A stretch of 41,667 nucleotides of DNA, from assembly GCF_013177695.1 (NCBI RefSeq), contig NZ_WOEY01000039.1:1-41667 (forward strand). Direction: 5' to 3'. Numbering within the stretch: the first letter of the stretch is position 1; the number at the start of each line of letters is the position of its first letter. The translations under genes were made by a program, and so were the position numbers. Positions 1 to 6,691 of this stretch are shown here, one piece after another. This DNA is from Paraburkholderia solitsugae. GTDB lineage: Bacteria > Pseudomonadota > Gammaproteobacteria > Burkholderiales > Burkholderiaceae. The notes beneath the pieces were generated by a model. That model made no database searches and had not been told where the DNA came from. It worked only from the letters and a program-made list of their open reading frames with translations.

Positions 1-2
1 GC

Positions 3-641
3 GGTGGGTACGGCGGTGGCTCTGGAAATGGTGGCGGTTCTGGAACCGGCGGCGGCCCTGGAAACGGTGGTCAAAGCGGCTCCGGCGGCTCCACTGGAGT
101 CGGTGCCGGTAGCGGCAACCAGACCACCAGCGGCCTCCTCGACCCGATCGTCAACCTGGTCGTCAGCGTCGGCGCGATCAGCGTGCCTATCGTGCCGATC
201 ACCCTGGGCAACAACAGCGGTAGCGGGAACGGCAACGGCGTGGGCAACGGCACAATCGGTGGTTCAAAAGGCGGTACAGGCGTTACGGGCGGATCGAGCG
301 GACATGCCACCGGTGGCCTGCTGGCACCTGTGACCGCCTTGCTCGGCGGCCTGTCACTAGGCTCGGTGAGCGGCGGCTCGCAAGGCAGCAGCAGCCCCGT
401 CGCACCGCTTACCACCTTGCTCGGCGGACTGACCGGCGGCCTCGGAGGCGGCACCTCGCACGGATCGTCGACAGGCTCCGCGACCAATCCGGCTGCACCA
501 CTAACCAACCTGGTCGGCACACTCACCAGCGCACTCACCGGCACAAGCGGCGGCTCGTCTCCGCTCGCGCCGTTGACGAACCTGCTAGGTGGCCTCACAG
601 GTGGACTCGGCGGTGGCAGCAGCACACCACCCAAGCACTAG
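3..641 (+). CDS. Glycine/serine-rich repeat surface protein, C-terminal part
   Basis: The frame is open from the window edge to a TAG stop, so the N-terminus is missing. About the first 45 visible residues are almost only Gly, Ser, Asn and Thr. A hydrophobic patch follows (LLDPIVNLVVSVGAISVPIVPI), then three or four imperfect repeats of the type APLT-x-LLGGLTGGLGGG separated by Gly/Ser linkers; the last one ends in STPPKH. Proteins of this kind are annotated in Burkholderiaceae as collagen-like or beta-strand repeat proteins and are thought to be secreted or surface-bound. No catalytic motif is visible. A 5' GTG at 183 could act as a start but the frame is clearly coding before it. The function is unknown; the coding call is firm because of the periodic repeat and the stop just before a hairpin. 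Confidence 0.7.
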   Translation, partial: GGYGGGSGNGGGSGTGGGPGNGGQSGSGGSTGVGAGSGNQTTSGLLDPIVNLVVSVGAISVPIVPITLGNNSGSGNGNGVGNGTIGGSKGGTGVTGGSSGHATGGLLAPVTALLGGLSLGSVSGGSQGSSSPVAPLTTLLGGLTGGLGGGTSHGSSTGSATNPAAPLTNLVGTLTSALTGTSGGSSPLAPLTNLLGGLTGGLGGGSSTPPKH

Positions 642-649
642 CCCGCAAT

Positions 650-675
650 GCGTGGTGCCCGCAAGGGCTCCACGC
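650..675 (+). terminator. Hairpin after the glycine-rich gene
   Basis: GCGTGG-tg-CCC-gcaa-GGG-ct-CCACGC folds into a near-complete stem with a GCAA tetraloop, nine bases after the stop codon. There is no T-tract, so termination may be weak or Rho-assisted. Confidence 0.45.
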
Positions 676-708
676 GCGCAACCTCCTGGATGCAACAGAA
701 AGCAACCG

Positions 709-752
709 GCCGGACCTGACGGGCATCACAGCTTCACGACGTCAGGCCCGGC
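709..752 (-). terminator. Long inverted repeat 3' of the hydrolase gene
   Basis: Arms GCCGGACCTGACG (709-721) and CGTCAGGCCCGGC (740-752) pair over 13 positions with one mismatch, with an 18-base loop. It lies between two converging genes and could end either transcript. A T-tract is missing. Confidence 0.45.
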
Positions 753-819
753 ACATGCACCCCCGTGGCCCGCCCGGGGACCGTCGCCGACTCCGGTTCG
801 CGGGGCTGCTTCCGTCCGG

Positions 820-1863
820 CTAAAGGCGGGCGACATCGACGATGGCATCGGCAAATGCCTTCGGCGCTTCCTGTGGCAGGTTATGTCCGATGCCGCCGTC
901 GATATTCCGATGGTGATACTTGCCGGTGAACTTCTTCGCGTAGGCTGCCGGCTCGGGATGCGGTGCGCCGTTAGCGTCGCCCTCCATCGTGATGGTCGGA
1001 ACAGAAATGGTCGGCGCCTTCGCCAGCCGCGCTTCGAGTTCGTCGTATTGCGGCTCTCCTTTGACCAGACCCAGACGCCAGCGGTAGTTGTGAATCACCA
1101 CCGCAACATGATCAGGATTGTTGAAGGACTCAGCCGAGCGGTCGAACGTTGCATCGTCGAAATTCCATTTCGGTGACGCGAGACGCCAGATCAGCTTGTT
1201 GAAGTCGTGGCGGTTCGCTTCGTAACCTGCATGGCCACGCTCCGTGGCGAAATAGAACTGATACCACCAGGCCAGCTCAGCCTTCGGCGGCAGCGGCGCC
1301 CGGTTGGCTTCCTGGCTGCCGATCAGATAACCGCTGACCGACACCATCGCCTGGCATCGCTGCGGCCACAGCGCGGCGATAATATTCGCCGTACGTGCGC
1401 CCCAATCGAAGCCGCCAAAGATGGCTTTGTCGATCTTCAATGCATCCATCAATGCAATGATGTCGACAGCAACCACCGCCTGCTGACCGTTGCGAGGTGT
1501 ATCCGCGGACAGGAACCGTGTCGAACCATAGCCGCGCAGATACGGCACGATGACCCGGTAGCCAGCGGCTGCCAGCAACGGCGTGACTTCAGCAAAGCTG
1601 TAGATATCGTAGGGCCAGCCGTGCAGCAGGATGACCACCGGTCCATTCTGCTGCCCCGCTTCCGCATAACCCATGCTGAGCGTTCCGGCATTGACCTGGC
1701 GGATGTTGTCGAACGAAGCAACACGCGTTGCCATTTTCGTATTAGGTGGCGTGCCGTTCGACTGCGCCTTGGCGAACCCGCTCAAACCCAACTCCATCAA
1801 ACTGATACCCGCAACTGTCGTCCCAAGCAGACGACGACGTCGAGTATTGATCTGGTCCGGCAT
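820..1863 (-). CDS. Tat-exported alpha/beta hydrolase (epoxide hydrolase / haloalkane dehalogenase-like)
   Basis: The 347-residue protein begins with a twin-arginine type leader (TRRRRLLG at residues 7-14, then a hydrophobic stretch to AKAQ near 34), so export to the periplasm by Tat is expected. The fold signature is clear: HGWPYD at 81-86 is the oxyanion motif, GGFDWGA at 150-156 places an aspartate nucleophile at 153, and GIGHNLPQE near 325 supplies the catalytic histidine. An Asp nucleophile is typical of epoxide hydrolases and haloalkane or haloacetate dehalogenases, not of esterases. The substrate cannot be told from sequence. The gene is preceded by copy A of the GTATC element (1943-2033), which links it to the nearby two-component system. 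Confidence 0.88.
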   Translation of the reverse strand: MPDQINTRRRRLLGTTVAGISLMELGLSGFAKAQSNGTPPNTKMATRVASFDNIRQVNAGTLSMGYAEAGQQNGPVVILLHGWPYDIYSFAEVTPLLAAAGYRVIVPYLRGYGSTRFLSADTPRNGQQAVVAVDIIALMDALKIDKAIFGGFDWGARTANIIAALWPQRCQAMVSVSGYLIGSQEANRAPLPPKAELAWWYQFYFATERGHAGYEANRHDFNKLIWRLASPKWNFDDATFDRSAESFNNPDHVAVVIHNYRWRLGLVKGEPQYDELEARLAKAPTISVPTITMEGDANGAPHPEPAAYAKKFTGKYHHRNIDGGIGHNLPQEAPKAFADAIVDVARL

Positions 1864-1942
1864 CGCGGATTCTCCTCAAAGATTAGCTACGCAAGCGCAG
1901 AGCATGTCTGGCTTGCGAAGCCAGAAAATCTGGCCTGAAAGT

Positions 1943-2033
1943 ATTAAAACCCGTGTACGTATCTGGCTTGTGTCCGTGAGGATCGCCAGTGCAACGTTAT
2001 GTAATTAACGACGGCGCAGATACATTGAGATAC
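1943..2033 (-). promoter_or_regulatory. GTATC element, copy A (upstream of hydrolase)
   Basis: Read on the minus strand the element has these blocks: GTATCTCAATGTATC (2033-2019), ACGTTGC at offset 36, ACACAAGCCAGATACG (1973-1958) and TTTTAAT (1949-1943). The same blocks recur in copies B and C at the same offsets apart from a one-base deletion. Two GTATC half-sites spaced ten bases apart match the usual layout of an OmpR-family response-regulator site. The copy ends 79 bases before the hydrolase start. Confidence 0.75.
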
Positions 2034-2085
2034 AGAGAGGTGGGCGTTGACGCTCATCGACGAAAAGCGGCGACATACAGCGCGA

Positions 2086-3420
2086 TCAATGAGCGATCGG
2101 AATCTGGCTGACGCCTTTCAACACAAGCCTGGCTTCCAGGCCGCCGTCGGGCCGGTTATGCAAGGACAGCACCGCGTCCATCGCCAAAGTGAGTTGCCGC
2201 GCAATCGCGAGGCCCAGCCCGGTACCGCCCGTTCCGCGATTGCGCGATCCTTCCAGCCGATAGAATGGTTCAAACACGGCTTCTAGCGACTCAGCCGGAA
2301 TACCCGGCCCGCGATCGAGCACTGAGACCGTCACGTGCCCGTCCTGCGAGGCGACTCTGATCTCGGCCGTACCGCCGAACTTCAGCGCGTTATCGACGAG
2401 GTTACCCACGATCCGGCGCAACGCCTGAGGGCGCGTCACCAGTGCCGTGTCGATTCGACCGTGCAGCGAAACGTCCTTGCCGGCATCGACATAGTCGAAC
2501 ACGAGGCTGTCGAACAGCGCATCCGGATCGATACGCAAGGGCGCCTCACTGGCGCCGTGCATGGTGCGTGCGTACGTCACGCCTTCCTTGACCATCGTTT
2601 CCATTTCCTGCAGGTCCTGCTGCAGCTTGGCCCCTTGCGCGTCGTCGTCCATCACGTCGACGCGCAAACGCATGCGGGTGATCGGCGTTTGCAGGTCGTG
2701 CGAGATCGCCGCGAGGATCTGCAAGCGCTCAGTCATATAGAGCTTGATGCGGTCCTGCATGGCGTTGAACGCTCGCGCCGCGCGCGCCACTTCGTCCGGC
2801 CCGTCTTCGGGCAAACGCTCCACCTTCAGGTCGGGGCCCAGGGTATCGGCCGCTCGCGCCAACTGGCTCAGCGGGCGCGTCGCCAGCCGTACCGCCAGCC
2901 AGCAGCATGCGGCCAGCACCACCAGTTGCAGCACCAGCACCCATGACAGCCACGGCGACAGCGGCGCGCCTGGCATGGGGTGGTAGTCGATCGTCAGCGG
3001 CGCGCCGTCACTCAACTGCAGATGGACCTGCAGGCGATCCGGATCACCGGGAACGGCGTTGGCCGTGAGTGGATAGCGCTTGCCGATGCCATCCGCGATA
3101 GATTGAGCCACCCTCGCCGAGAGCATCGCATCCGGAGGCGCGCCGGCGACCCCGGGTCCCAGATTGAAGGTATAGGTGCGCCGCGCCAGCCTTGGCAGCC
3201 ATTCGGCGCGTTCATTAGCGGGCAAATGATCGAGCAGCGCGACGGAGCTGGTGACCTCGCGTTCGATGTAACCCATCATCACGTTGGTCATGGCCTGGTC
3301 TCGCTCCGTCATGGTGAGCCAGACCGACAGCGTTTGCACCAGCGCAAGGCTGACGAAGAGAATCAGGGCAAGCCGTGCGAACAGCGTGCGCGGCCAGCGC
3401 AGCAATGTATTCAGCTTCAT
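2086..3420 (-). CDS. Sensor histidine kinase (HAMP, HisKA, HATPase)
   Basis: Membrane kinase of 444 residues, partner of the response regulator just upstream. It has a first transmembrane segment at about 16-36, a periplasmic region of about 120 residues, a second segment near 157-179, then HAMP. The H-box AAISHDLQTP puts the phospho-accepting histidine at 241. The N-box (NLVDNALKFGG, 340-350), G1 (DRGPGIP, 369-375), F-box (FEPFYR) and G2 (GTGGTGLGL, 396-404) are all intact. The start at 3420 is chosen because ATG overlaps the TGA of the regulator gene (ATGA), typical of translational coupling; a longer open frame upstream is antisense-like and not coding. EnvZ/RstB-like in layout; the signal is unknown. 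Confidence 0.93.
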   Translation of the reverse strand: MKLNTLLRWPRTLFARLALILFVSLALVQTLSVWLTMTERDQAMTNVMMGYIEREVTSSVALLDHLPANERAEWLPRLARRTYTFNLGPGVAGAPPDAMLSARVAQSIADGIGKRYPLTANAVPGDPDRLQVHLQLSDGAPLTIDYHPMPGAPLSPWLSWVLVLQLVVLAACCWLAVRLATRPLSQLARAADTLGPDLKVERLPEDGPDEVARAARAFNAMQDRIKLYMTERLQILAAISHDLQTPITRMRLRVDVMDDDAQGAKLQQDLQEMETMVKEGVTYARTMHGASEAPLRIDPDALFDSLVFDYVDAGKDVSLHGRIDTALVTRPQALRRIVGNLVDNALKFGGTAEIRVASQDGHVTVSVLDRGPGIPAESLEAVFEPFYRLEGSRNRGTGGTGLGLAIARQLTLAMDAVLSLHNRPDGGLEARLVLKGVSQIPIAH

Positions 3421-4157
3421 GGACCGCCTTCGATCATGGTCACGGCCGCCGAAAATACGTAACCCTCGCTGCGCAGCGTCTTGATGTAACGGGGCTCGCG
3501 CGCAGTGTCCTGCAGGCGCTGCCGCAAACGGCTGACCAGCAGATCGATCGAGCGGTCGAACGGATCGGCCTGGCGGCCCTGGGTCAGATTGAGCAGTTGA
3601 TCCCGTGTGAGCACGCGCTGCGGATGATCGAGGAACACGCGCAGCAAGCGATACTCCGCGCCGCTCAGGGCCACCATGGTGCCCTCGGCGTCGAGCAGAT
3701 GACGCGCGGTGGTGTCGAGCCGCCAGTCGCCGAAGCCGATCATCGGCGCGGTTTCGGTCACCTGCATGCCGGGCGGCAGCATCCGCGCGCGGCGCAACAC
3801 GGAGCGGATGCGCGCCAGCAGTTCGCGCACCGCAAACGGTTTGGACAGGTAATCGTCGGCGCCCATTTCCAACCCGACAATGCGATCCGCCTCCTCGCTG
3901 CGGGCGGTCAGCATCAAGACCGGCACGGCGCGAAACTTGCCGGCCCGCAATTCCCGGCACAGCACGAGACCGTCCTCGCCGGGCATCATCAGATCGAGCA
4001 CGATCAGATCAGGCGTGCCTTGCTCGAGGACGGTGCGCATCTGCCGGCCGTTCGCGGCTAGCGAAACGCGCATGCCGTTCTTCTCGAGATAGGTGGCAAG
4101 CAATTCGCGAATGCCGCGATCGTCGTCGACGATCAGGACGTGGTCGGTGTTTTCCAT
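3417..4157 (-). CDS. OmpR-family response regulator
   Basis: DNA-binding response regulator of about 246 residues. The receiver domain has the acidic pair in LIVDDD, the phospho-accepting aspartate in VLDLMMP (near 55), the conserved TAR and the lysine in SKPF. A winged-helix output domain follows (RLLRVFLDHPQRVLTRDQLL and SIDLLVSRLRQRL). The ATG at 4157 is preceded directly by an in-frame TTG at 4160; the ribosome site AAAGGA lies eight bases before the TTG and eleven before the ATG, so the TTG may be used. The gene overlaps the kinase gene by four bases. The three GTATC elements nearby are the best candidate targets; this is inference from spacing and location. Confidence 0.93.
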   Translation of the reverse strand: MENTDHVLIVDDDRGIRELLATYLEKNGMRVSLAANGRQMRTVLEQGTPDLIVLDLMMPGEDGLVLCRELRAGKFRAVPVLMLTARSEEADRIVGLEMGADDYLSKPFAVRELLARIRSVLRRARMLPPGMQVTETAPMIGFGDWRLDTTARHLLDAEGTMVALSGAEYRLLRVFLDHPQRVLTRDQLLNLTQGRQADPFDRSIDLLVSRLRQRLQDTAREPRYIKTLRSEGYVFSAAVTMIEGGP

Positions 4158-4164
4158 CAATGGA

Positions 4165-4287
4165 TCAATCCTTTCGACGATTCACTCGTACCCGGTTCAC
4201 GTTGATCAGCGAACAGTGCACGGGGTGTGCCAGTTCCGCCGCCAATCCGCCCGCCAGGAAGGCGAGAATTGTCATGAGCCGTCTCAT
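4165..4287 (-). CDS. Possible 40-residue membrane or exported peptide in the two-component operon
   Basis: The frame starts with an ATG that overlaps the TGA of the GFA gene (ATGA) and stops four bases before the TTG start of the response regulator. The regulator's ribosome site lies inside its last codons. The product has a positive start (MRRL), a hydrophobic segment (TILAFLAGGLAAELA) and a basic tail (NRVRVNRRKD), like a small signal-anchored peptide. The tight junctions on both sides support translation, but no family was recognised and it could be a translational relay without a functional product. Confidence 0.42.
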   Translation of the reverse strand: MRRLMTILAFLAGGLAAELAHPVHCSLINVNRVRVNRRKD

Positions 4288-4655
4288 GCATCCTCCACGA
4301 CAGACAGGCTGGCGCCATTGCCCACGCTGGCCTCCAGCGTATACGGGTCGACGCCCTCCAGGCAACCGATGTTGACCCGCCACAAATGCGGATCCTTACG
4401 CGTCTGATGGAACGGATAAATTCCGCAATGTTTGCAGAAATAGTGCTTCGCCGTGCGCGTATTGAACTGGTAGAGCGTCAGCGCTTCCTCACCCTGCAGG
4501 ATCTTCAGTTCGCCCGCGGCGAACGGCGGCGTCATCAGCGCGCCCTTGCGCCGGCACAGGCTGCAATTGCAACGCGCAGCAGGCACAACATCGGTACGGA
4601 CTTCAAATTTCACGGTCCCGCAATGACAGGATCCTTGCAGCAATTCGGTATTCAT
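4284..4655 (-). CDS. GFA-family (glutathione-dependent formaldehyde-activating-like) protein
   Basis: Protein of 123 residues with the zinc ligands of the GFA / CENP-V fold: GSCHCGTVKFEV at the N-terminus, CNCSLCRRKGAL about 25 residues on, and YFCKHCGIYPFH in the second half. Members bind glutathione or other small thiol adducts, and most have no proven reaction. The start at 4655 fits the family N-terminus and leaves a 55-base gap to GTATC element B. It appears to be the first gene of the operon GFA - small ORF - response regulator - kinase. The substrate is unknown. Confidence 0.85.
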   Translation of the reverse strand: MNTELLQGSCHCGTVKFEVRTDVVPAARCNCSLCRRKGALMTPPFAAGELKILQGEEALTLYQFNTRTAKHYFCKHCGIYPFHQTRKDPHLWRVNIGCLEGVDPYTLEASVGNGASLSVVEDA

Positions 4656-4709
4656 GTGGCGCTCCGCAGTAGGCATGGCTGCTTTATAGCCCAGTACGCG
4701 CAACGCTTT

Positions 4710-4801
4710 GTATCGCAATGTATCTGGCCGCTCCGCTGACACAAAACATTGCACCCGCGCCGCCTCGGCGACACAAGCCAGATACGAACGGGCGTTCCAA
4801 T
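4710..4801 (+). promoter_or_regulatory. GTATC element, copy B (between GFA and thioredoxin genes)
   Basis: Blocks are GTATCGCAATGTATC (4710-4724), ACATTGC (4746-4752), ACACAAGCCAGATACG (4771-4786) and TTCCAAT (4795-4801). Offsets from the first base are 36, 61 and 85, identical to copy C. It points toward the thioredoxin gene, which starts 90 bases on, and lies 55 bases upstream of the divergent GFA operon, so it may serve both. Confidence 0.75.
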
Positions 4802-4891
4802 GCAGCCATGCCAACCACCGAAATGCCCGATGCGACGTCCGGGTCGATGCCCGGATCGCCGCTCTGTTCCCCTCTCTGAAAGGACGCTGAC

Positions 4892-5473
4892 ATGCTCTCC
4901 CGACTCAAAACCACGGCTACCGTCGCCCTGTTCGCCGCAACCGTGGCAGCCGGCGCCGCCGCAATCGCAACGCTCGTTGCAAGTCCTGCGGCCAGCGCTG
5001 CTGGAAGTCCCGCTGCAAACCAGCTCGACAACGGCACGACCGCGCCGGAATTCACCGGCATCGATAAATGGCTCAATAGCAATCCCCTGACCATGCAGCA
5101 GTTGCGGGGCAAGGTTGTACTGGTCGATTTCTGGACCTACACGTGTATCAACTGCATCCACGTGCTGCCCTACGTCAAGACCTGGAATCAGAAATACAAG
5201 GACCAGGGCCTGGTGGTGGTCGGCGTCCACACGCCCGAGTATGCGTTCGAGCGCAACACGGACAACCTCAAGACGGCGATCAAGCGCTTCGACATTACGT
5301 TCCCGGTCGCGCAGGACAACAACTACGCAACGTGGCGCGCCTACGACAACCAGTATTGGCCCGCGTTTTATCTGGTCGACAAGAAAGGGCATGTGGTCTA
5401 TACGCACTTCGGCGAAGGCGACTACGACCAGACCGAAGCGAAGATCAAGGCCTTGCTCGCGGAAAACCCGTGA
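4892..5473 (+). CDS. Exported thioredoxin-like (TlpA/DipZ-type) protein
   Basis: Protein of 193 residues with a Sec signal or anchor (hydrophobic residues 8-33, cleavage likely after ASA near 36). The thioredoxin fold follows, with FWTYTCINCIHVLP holding the redox pair C85-x-x-C88. The WTYTCINC motif is typical of the periplasmic domain of DipZ and of single-domain relatives, which reduce or shuffle disulfides outside the cytoplasm. The cis-proline region reads YWPAFYLVDKKG. GAAAGGAC gives a good ribosome site before the ATG. It stands alone between GTATC elements B and C. Confidence 0.9.
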   Translation: MLSRLKTTATVALFAATVAAGAAAIATLVASPAASAAGSPAANQLDNGTTAPEFTGIDKWLNSNPLTMQQLRGKVVLVDFWTYTCINCIHVLPYVKTWNQKYKDQGLVVVGVHTPEYAFERNTDNLKTAIKRFDITFPVAQDNNYATWRAYDNQYWPAFYLVDKKGHVVYTHFGEGDYDQTEAKIKALLAENP

Positions 5474-5476
5474 TTC

Positions 5477-5568
5477 GTATCGCAATGTATCCAGGCATCG
5501 AGGTGATACAGAACATTGCAATTGCCCCGGTTTCTCGACACAAGCCAGATACGTCGGCACGTTTTAAT
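5477..5568 (+). promoter_or_regulatory. GTATC element, copy C (upstream of DUF4148 gene)
   Basis: Blocks are GTATCGCAATGTATC (5477-5491), ACATTGC (5513-5519), ACACAAGCCAGATACG (5538-5553) and TTTTAAT (5562-5568), spaced exactly as in copy B. The element begins four bases after the thioredoxin stop codon and points to the DUF4148 gene 116 bases away. Confidence 0.75.
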
Positions 5569-5684
5569 GCATCAACGCCGGATGCAAGACGCAAGCAACT
5601 TCGCAGATGACTGACCGAATTGCTGCCCTTGCTGCCTGATACCCCAGCGCCTTCCTTTTAATTTATTGGTTCACGGAGAATGAC

Positions 5685-5921
5685 ATGAAAACCTCAATGA
5701 TCGCTTTGGCCTTCGCAGCATTCGCTACGGCTGGCTTCGCTCACGCCTCTGATGCCCCTGCAACAACCGGTGGTCAATCGGGCGCCGCGCAAGTGCAGCA
5801 ATGGAACCCGAGCCAAACCAGCGCAATGCAGAAGACGCGCGCGGAGGTCCGCCACGAACTGGTGCAAGCCCAGCAGGATGGCCAGCTCGCCCAACTCAGC
5901 AGCTTGTATCGCGGCAGCTGA
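5685..5921 (+). CDS. DUF4148-type small exported protein
   Basis: Protein of 78 residues with a classic signal peptide (MKTSMIALAFAAFATAGFAHA, cleavage after AHA) and a C-terminal KTRAEVRHELVQAQQDGQL core that is the hallmark of DUF4148. Such proteins are abundant in Burkholderiaceae, are small and periplasmic, and have no proven function. The ribosome site is a purine-rich GGAGAA seven bases before the ATG. It is preceded by GTATC element C. Confidence 0.82.
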   Translation: MKTSMIALAFAAFATAGFAHASDAPATTGGQSGAAQVQQWNPSQTSAMQKTRAEVRHELVQAQQDGQLAQLSSLYRGS

Positions 5922-6003
5922 TTATCTGAGCGCCGCCGGATTGAATTCTGCTTGCAATACGGTAAGCAATCCTCTTGGTTCAAGATCCTTCGCACGCTCC
6001 ACC

Positions 6004-6035
6004 ACGCCCACACCGAGCGCGCTCGGCGTGGGCGT
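6004..6035. repeat. 32-bp near-perfect palindrome
   Basis: ACGCCCAC/GTGGGCGT arms enclose CCGAGCG/CGCTCGG; the only mismatch is at 6012 with 6027. There is no T-tract on either side. It may be a large operator, a REP-like element or a weak terminator for the DUF4148 gene. Confidence 0.5.
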
Positions 6036-6073
6036 ATCGCGTTCAGTGGCTCGTGAGACCACATTGCCATTGA

Positions 6074-6232
6074 TCGGGAACCTGGCGCGCGTATCACAAC
6101 CTCATCCATTACAACAGCGCCTCGCAATTCAGCCGCGAGTACAGCAGGCTATTCGGGAGACCGCCGGGGCAGGATGCGGAGCGGCTGCGATCGTCGGCCA
6201 TGCAGGCATGCAGTGCAACTGCGCGATCGTGA
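6074..6232 (+). pseudogene. Remnant of an AraC-family regulator (C-terminal helix-turn-helix)
   Basis: After a stop at 6071-6073, the frame reads on to a stop at 6230-6232 and contains HYNSASQFSREYSRLFGRPP, the signature of the second helix-turn-helix of AraC/XylS proteins. Nothing upstream in any frame supplies the rest of the domain and there is no start. It is a decayed fragment inside the 468-base gap between the DUF4148 and hipB genes. The rest of that gap holds the palindrome at 6004 and the AT-rich hip promoter. Confidence 0.7.
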
Positions 6233-6296
6233 TCGACTTCAAGTAATCATCATTTTTCGGCCAGTTAACATGAAAAATTGAATATAAACAGCACAT

Positions 6297-6391
6297 ATTT
6301 GCCTGTTAAATATGGATCGCCTTGCTCCCATGGTCATCAACCGGTAAAATATTAACGTTTATCGGCAAATTTGATGGATAACCGGCAAAAT
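6297..6391 (+). promoter_or_regulatory. hipBA promoter with repeated operator boxes
   Basis: The region is far richer in A+T than its surroundings. A -35-like TTGCTC (6322-6327) and a -10 TAAAAT (6345-6350) are 17 bases apart. A box AAC(C/A)GG(C/T)AAAA occurs at 6339-6350, as a variant TATCGGCAAAT at 6360-6370, at 6380-6390, and on the minus strand at 6297-6307. The first box covers the -10 and the last touches the hipB start codon, which fits repression by HipB or HipBA. Confidence 0.6.
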
Positions 6392-6689
6392 GTTGCTTTT
6401 TGATCTCGCTACTGCGGACGAAATCGCGCTTGAACTGGGTCACCGGCTGCGCGCGCAGCGCCTCGCTCAGAATCTGCAGCAGAGCGAACTGGCCGCCCGC
6501 GCCGGGGTGTCCGAGCGCGCGGTACGCAACCTCGAGCGTACCGGGAAGGCAACGCTTGAGAGTCTTCTTCGGGTAGCCATGGCGCTTGGGCTGACCGGCT
6601 CGCTGTCGCCTCTATTCGAATACAAACCGAACTCCATTCGCGCGATGGAGAAGGCGAGCGCCACGCGTGAACGGGCTTCCCGGAGGTGA
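6390..6689 (+). CDS. hipB: HipB-like antitoxin / Xre-family repressor
   Basis: Protein of 99 residues with a Cro/CI helix-turn-helix at about 16-72 (LGHRLRAQRLAQNLQQSELAARAGVS, then AVRNLERTGKATLESLLRVAMALG). The tail is basic (SATRERASRR). It is the likely DNA-binding antitoxin of the HipBA pair and autorepressor of its promoter. The ATG at 6390 has no strong ribosome site, only GGCAAA. The hipA start lies two bases after its stop, so the pair is coupled. Confidence 0.85.
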   Translation: MLLFDLATADEIALELGHRLRAQRLAQNLQQSELAARAGVSERAVRNLERTGKATLESLLRVAMALGLTGSLSPLFEYKPNSIRAMEKASATRERASRR

Positions 6690-6691
6690 CG

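Noticed and set aside
3420..3960. An N-terminal extension of the sensor kinase of 180 residues
   Set aside because: This part is antisense to the response-regulator gene and rich in Arg, Ala and Gly without any domain; the ATGA junction gives a better start.
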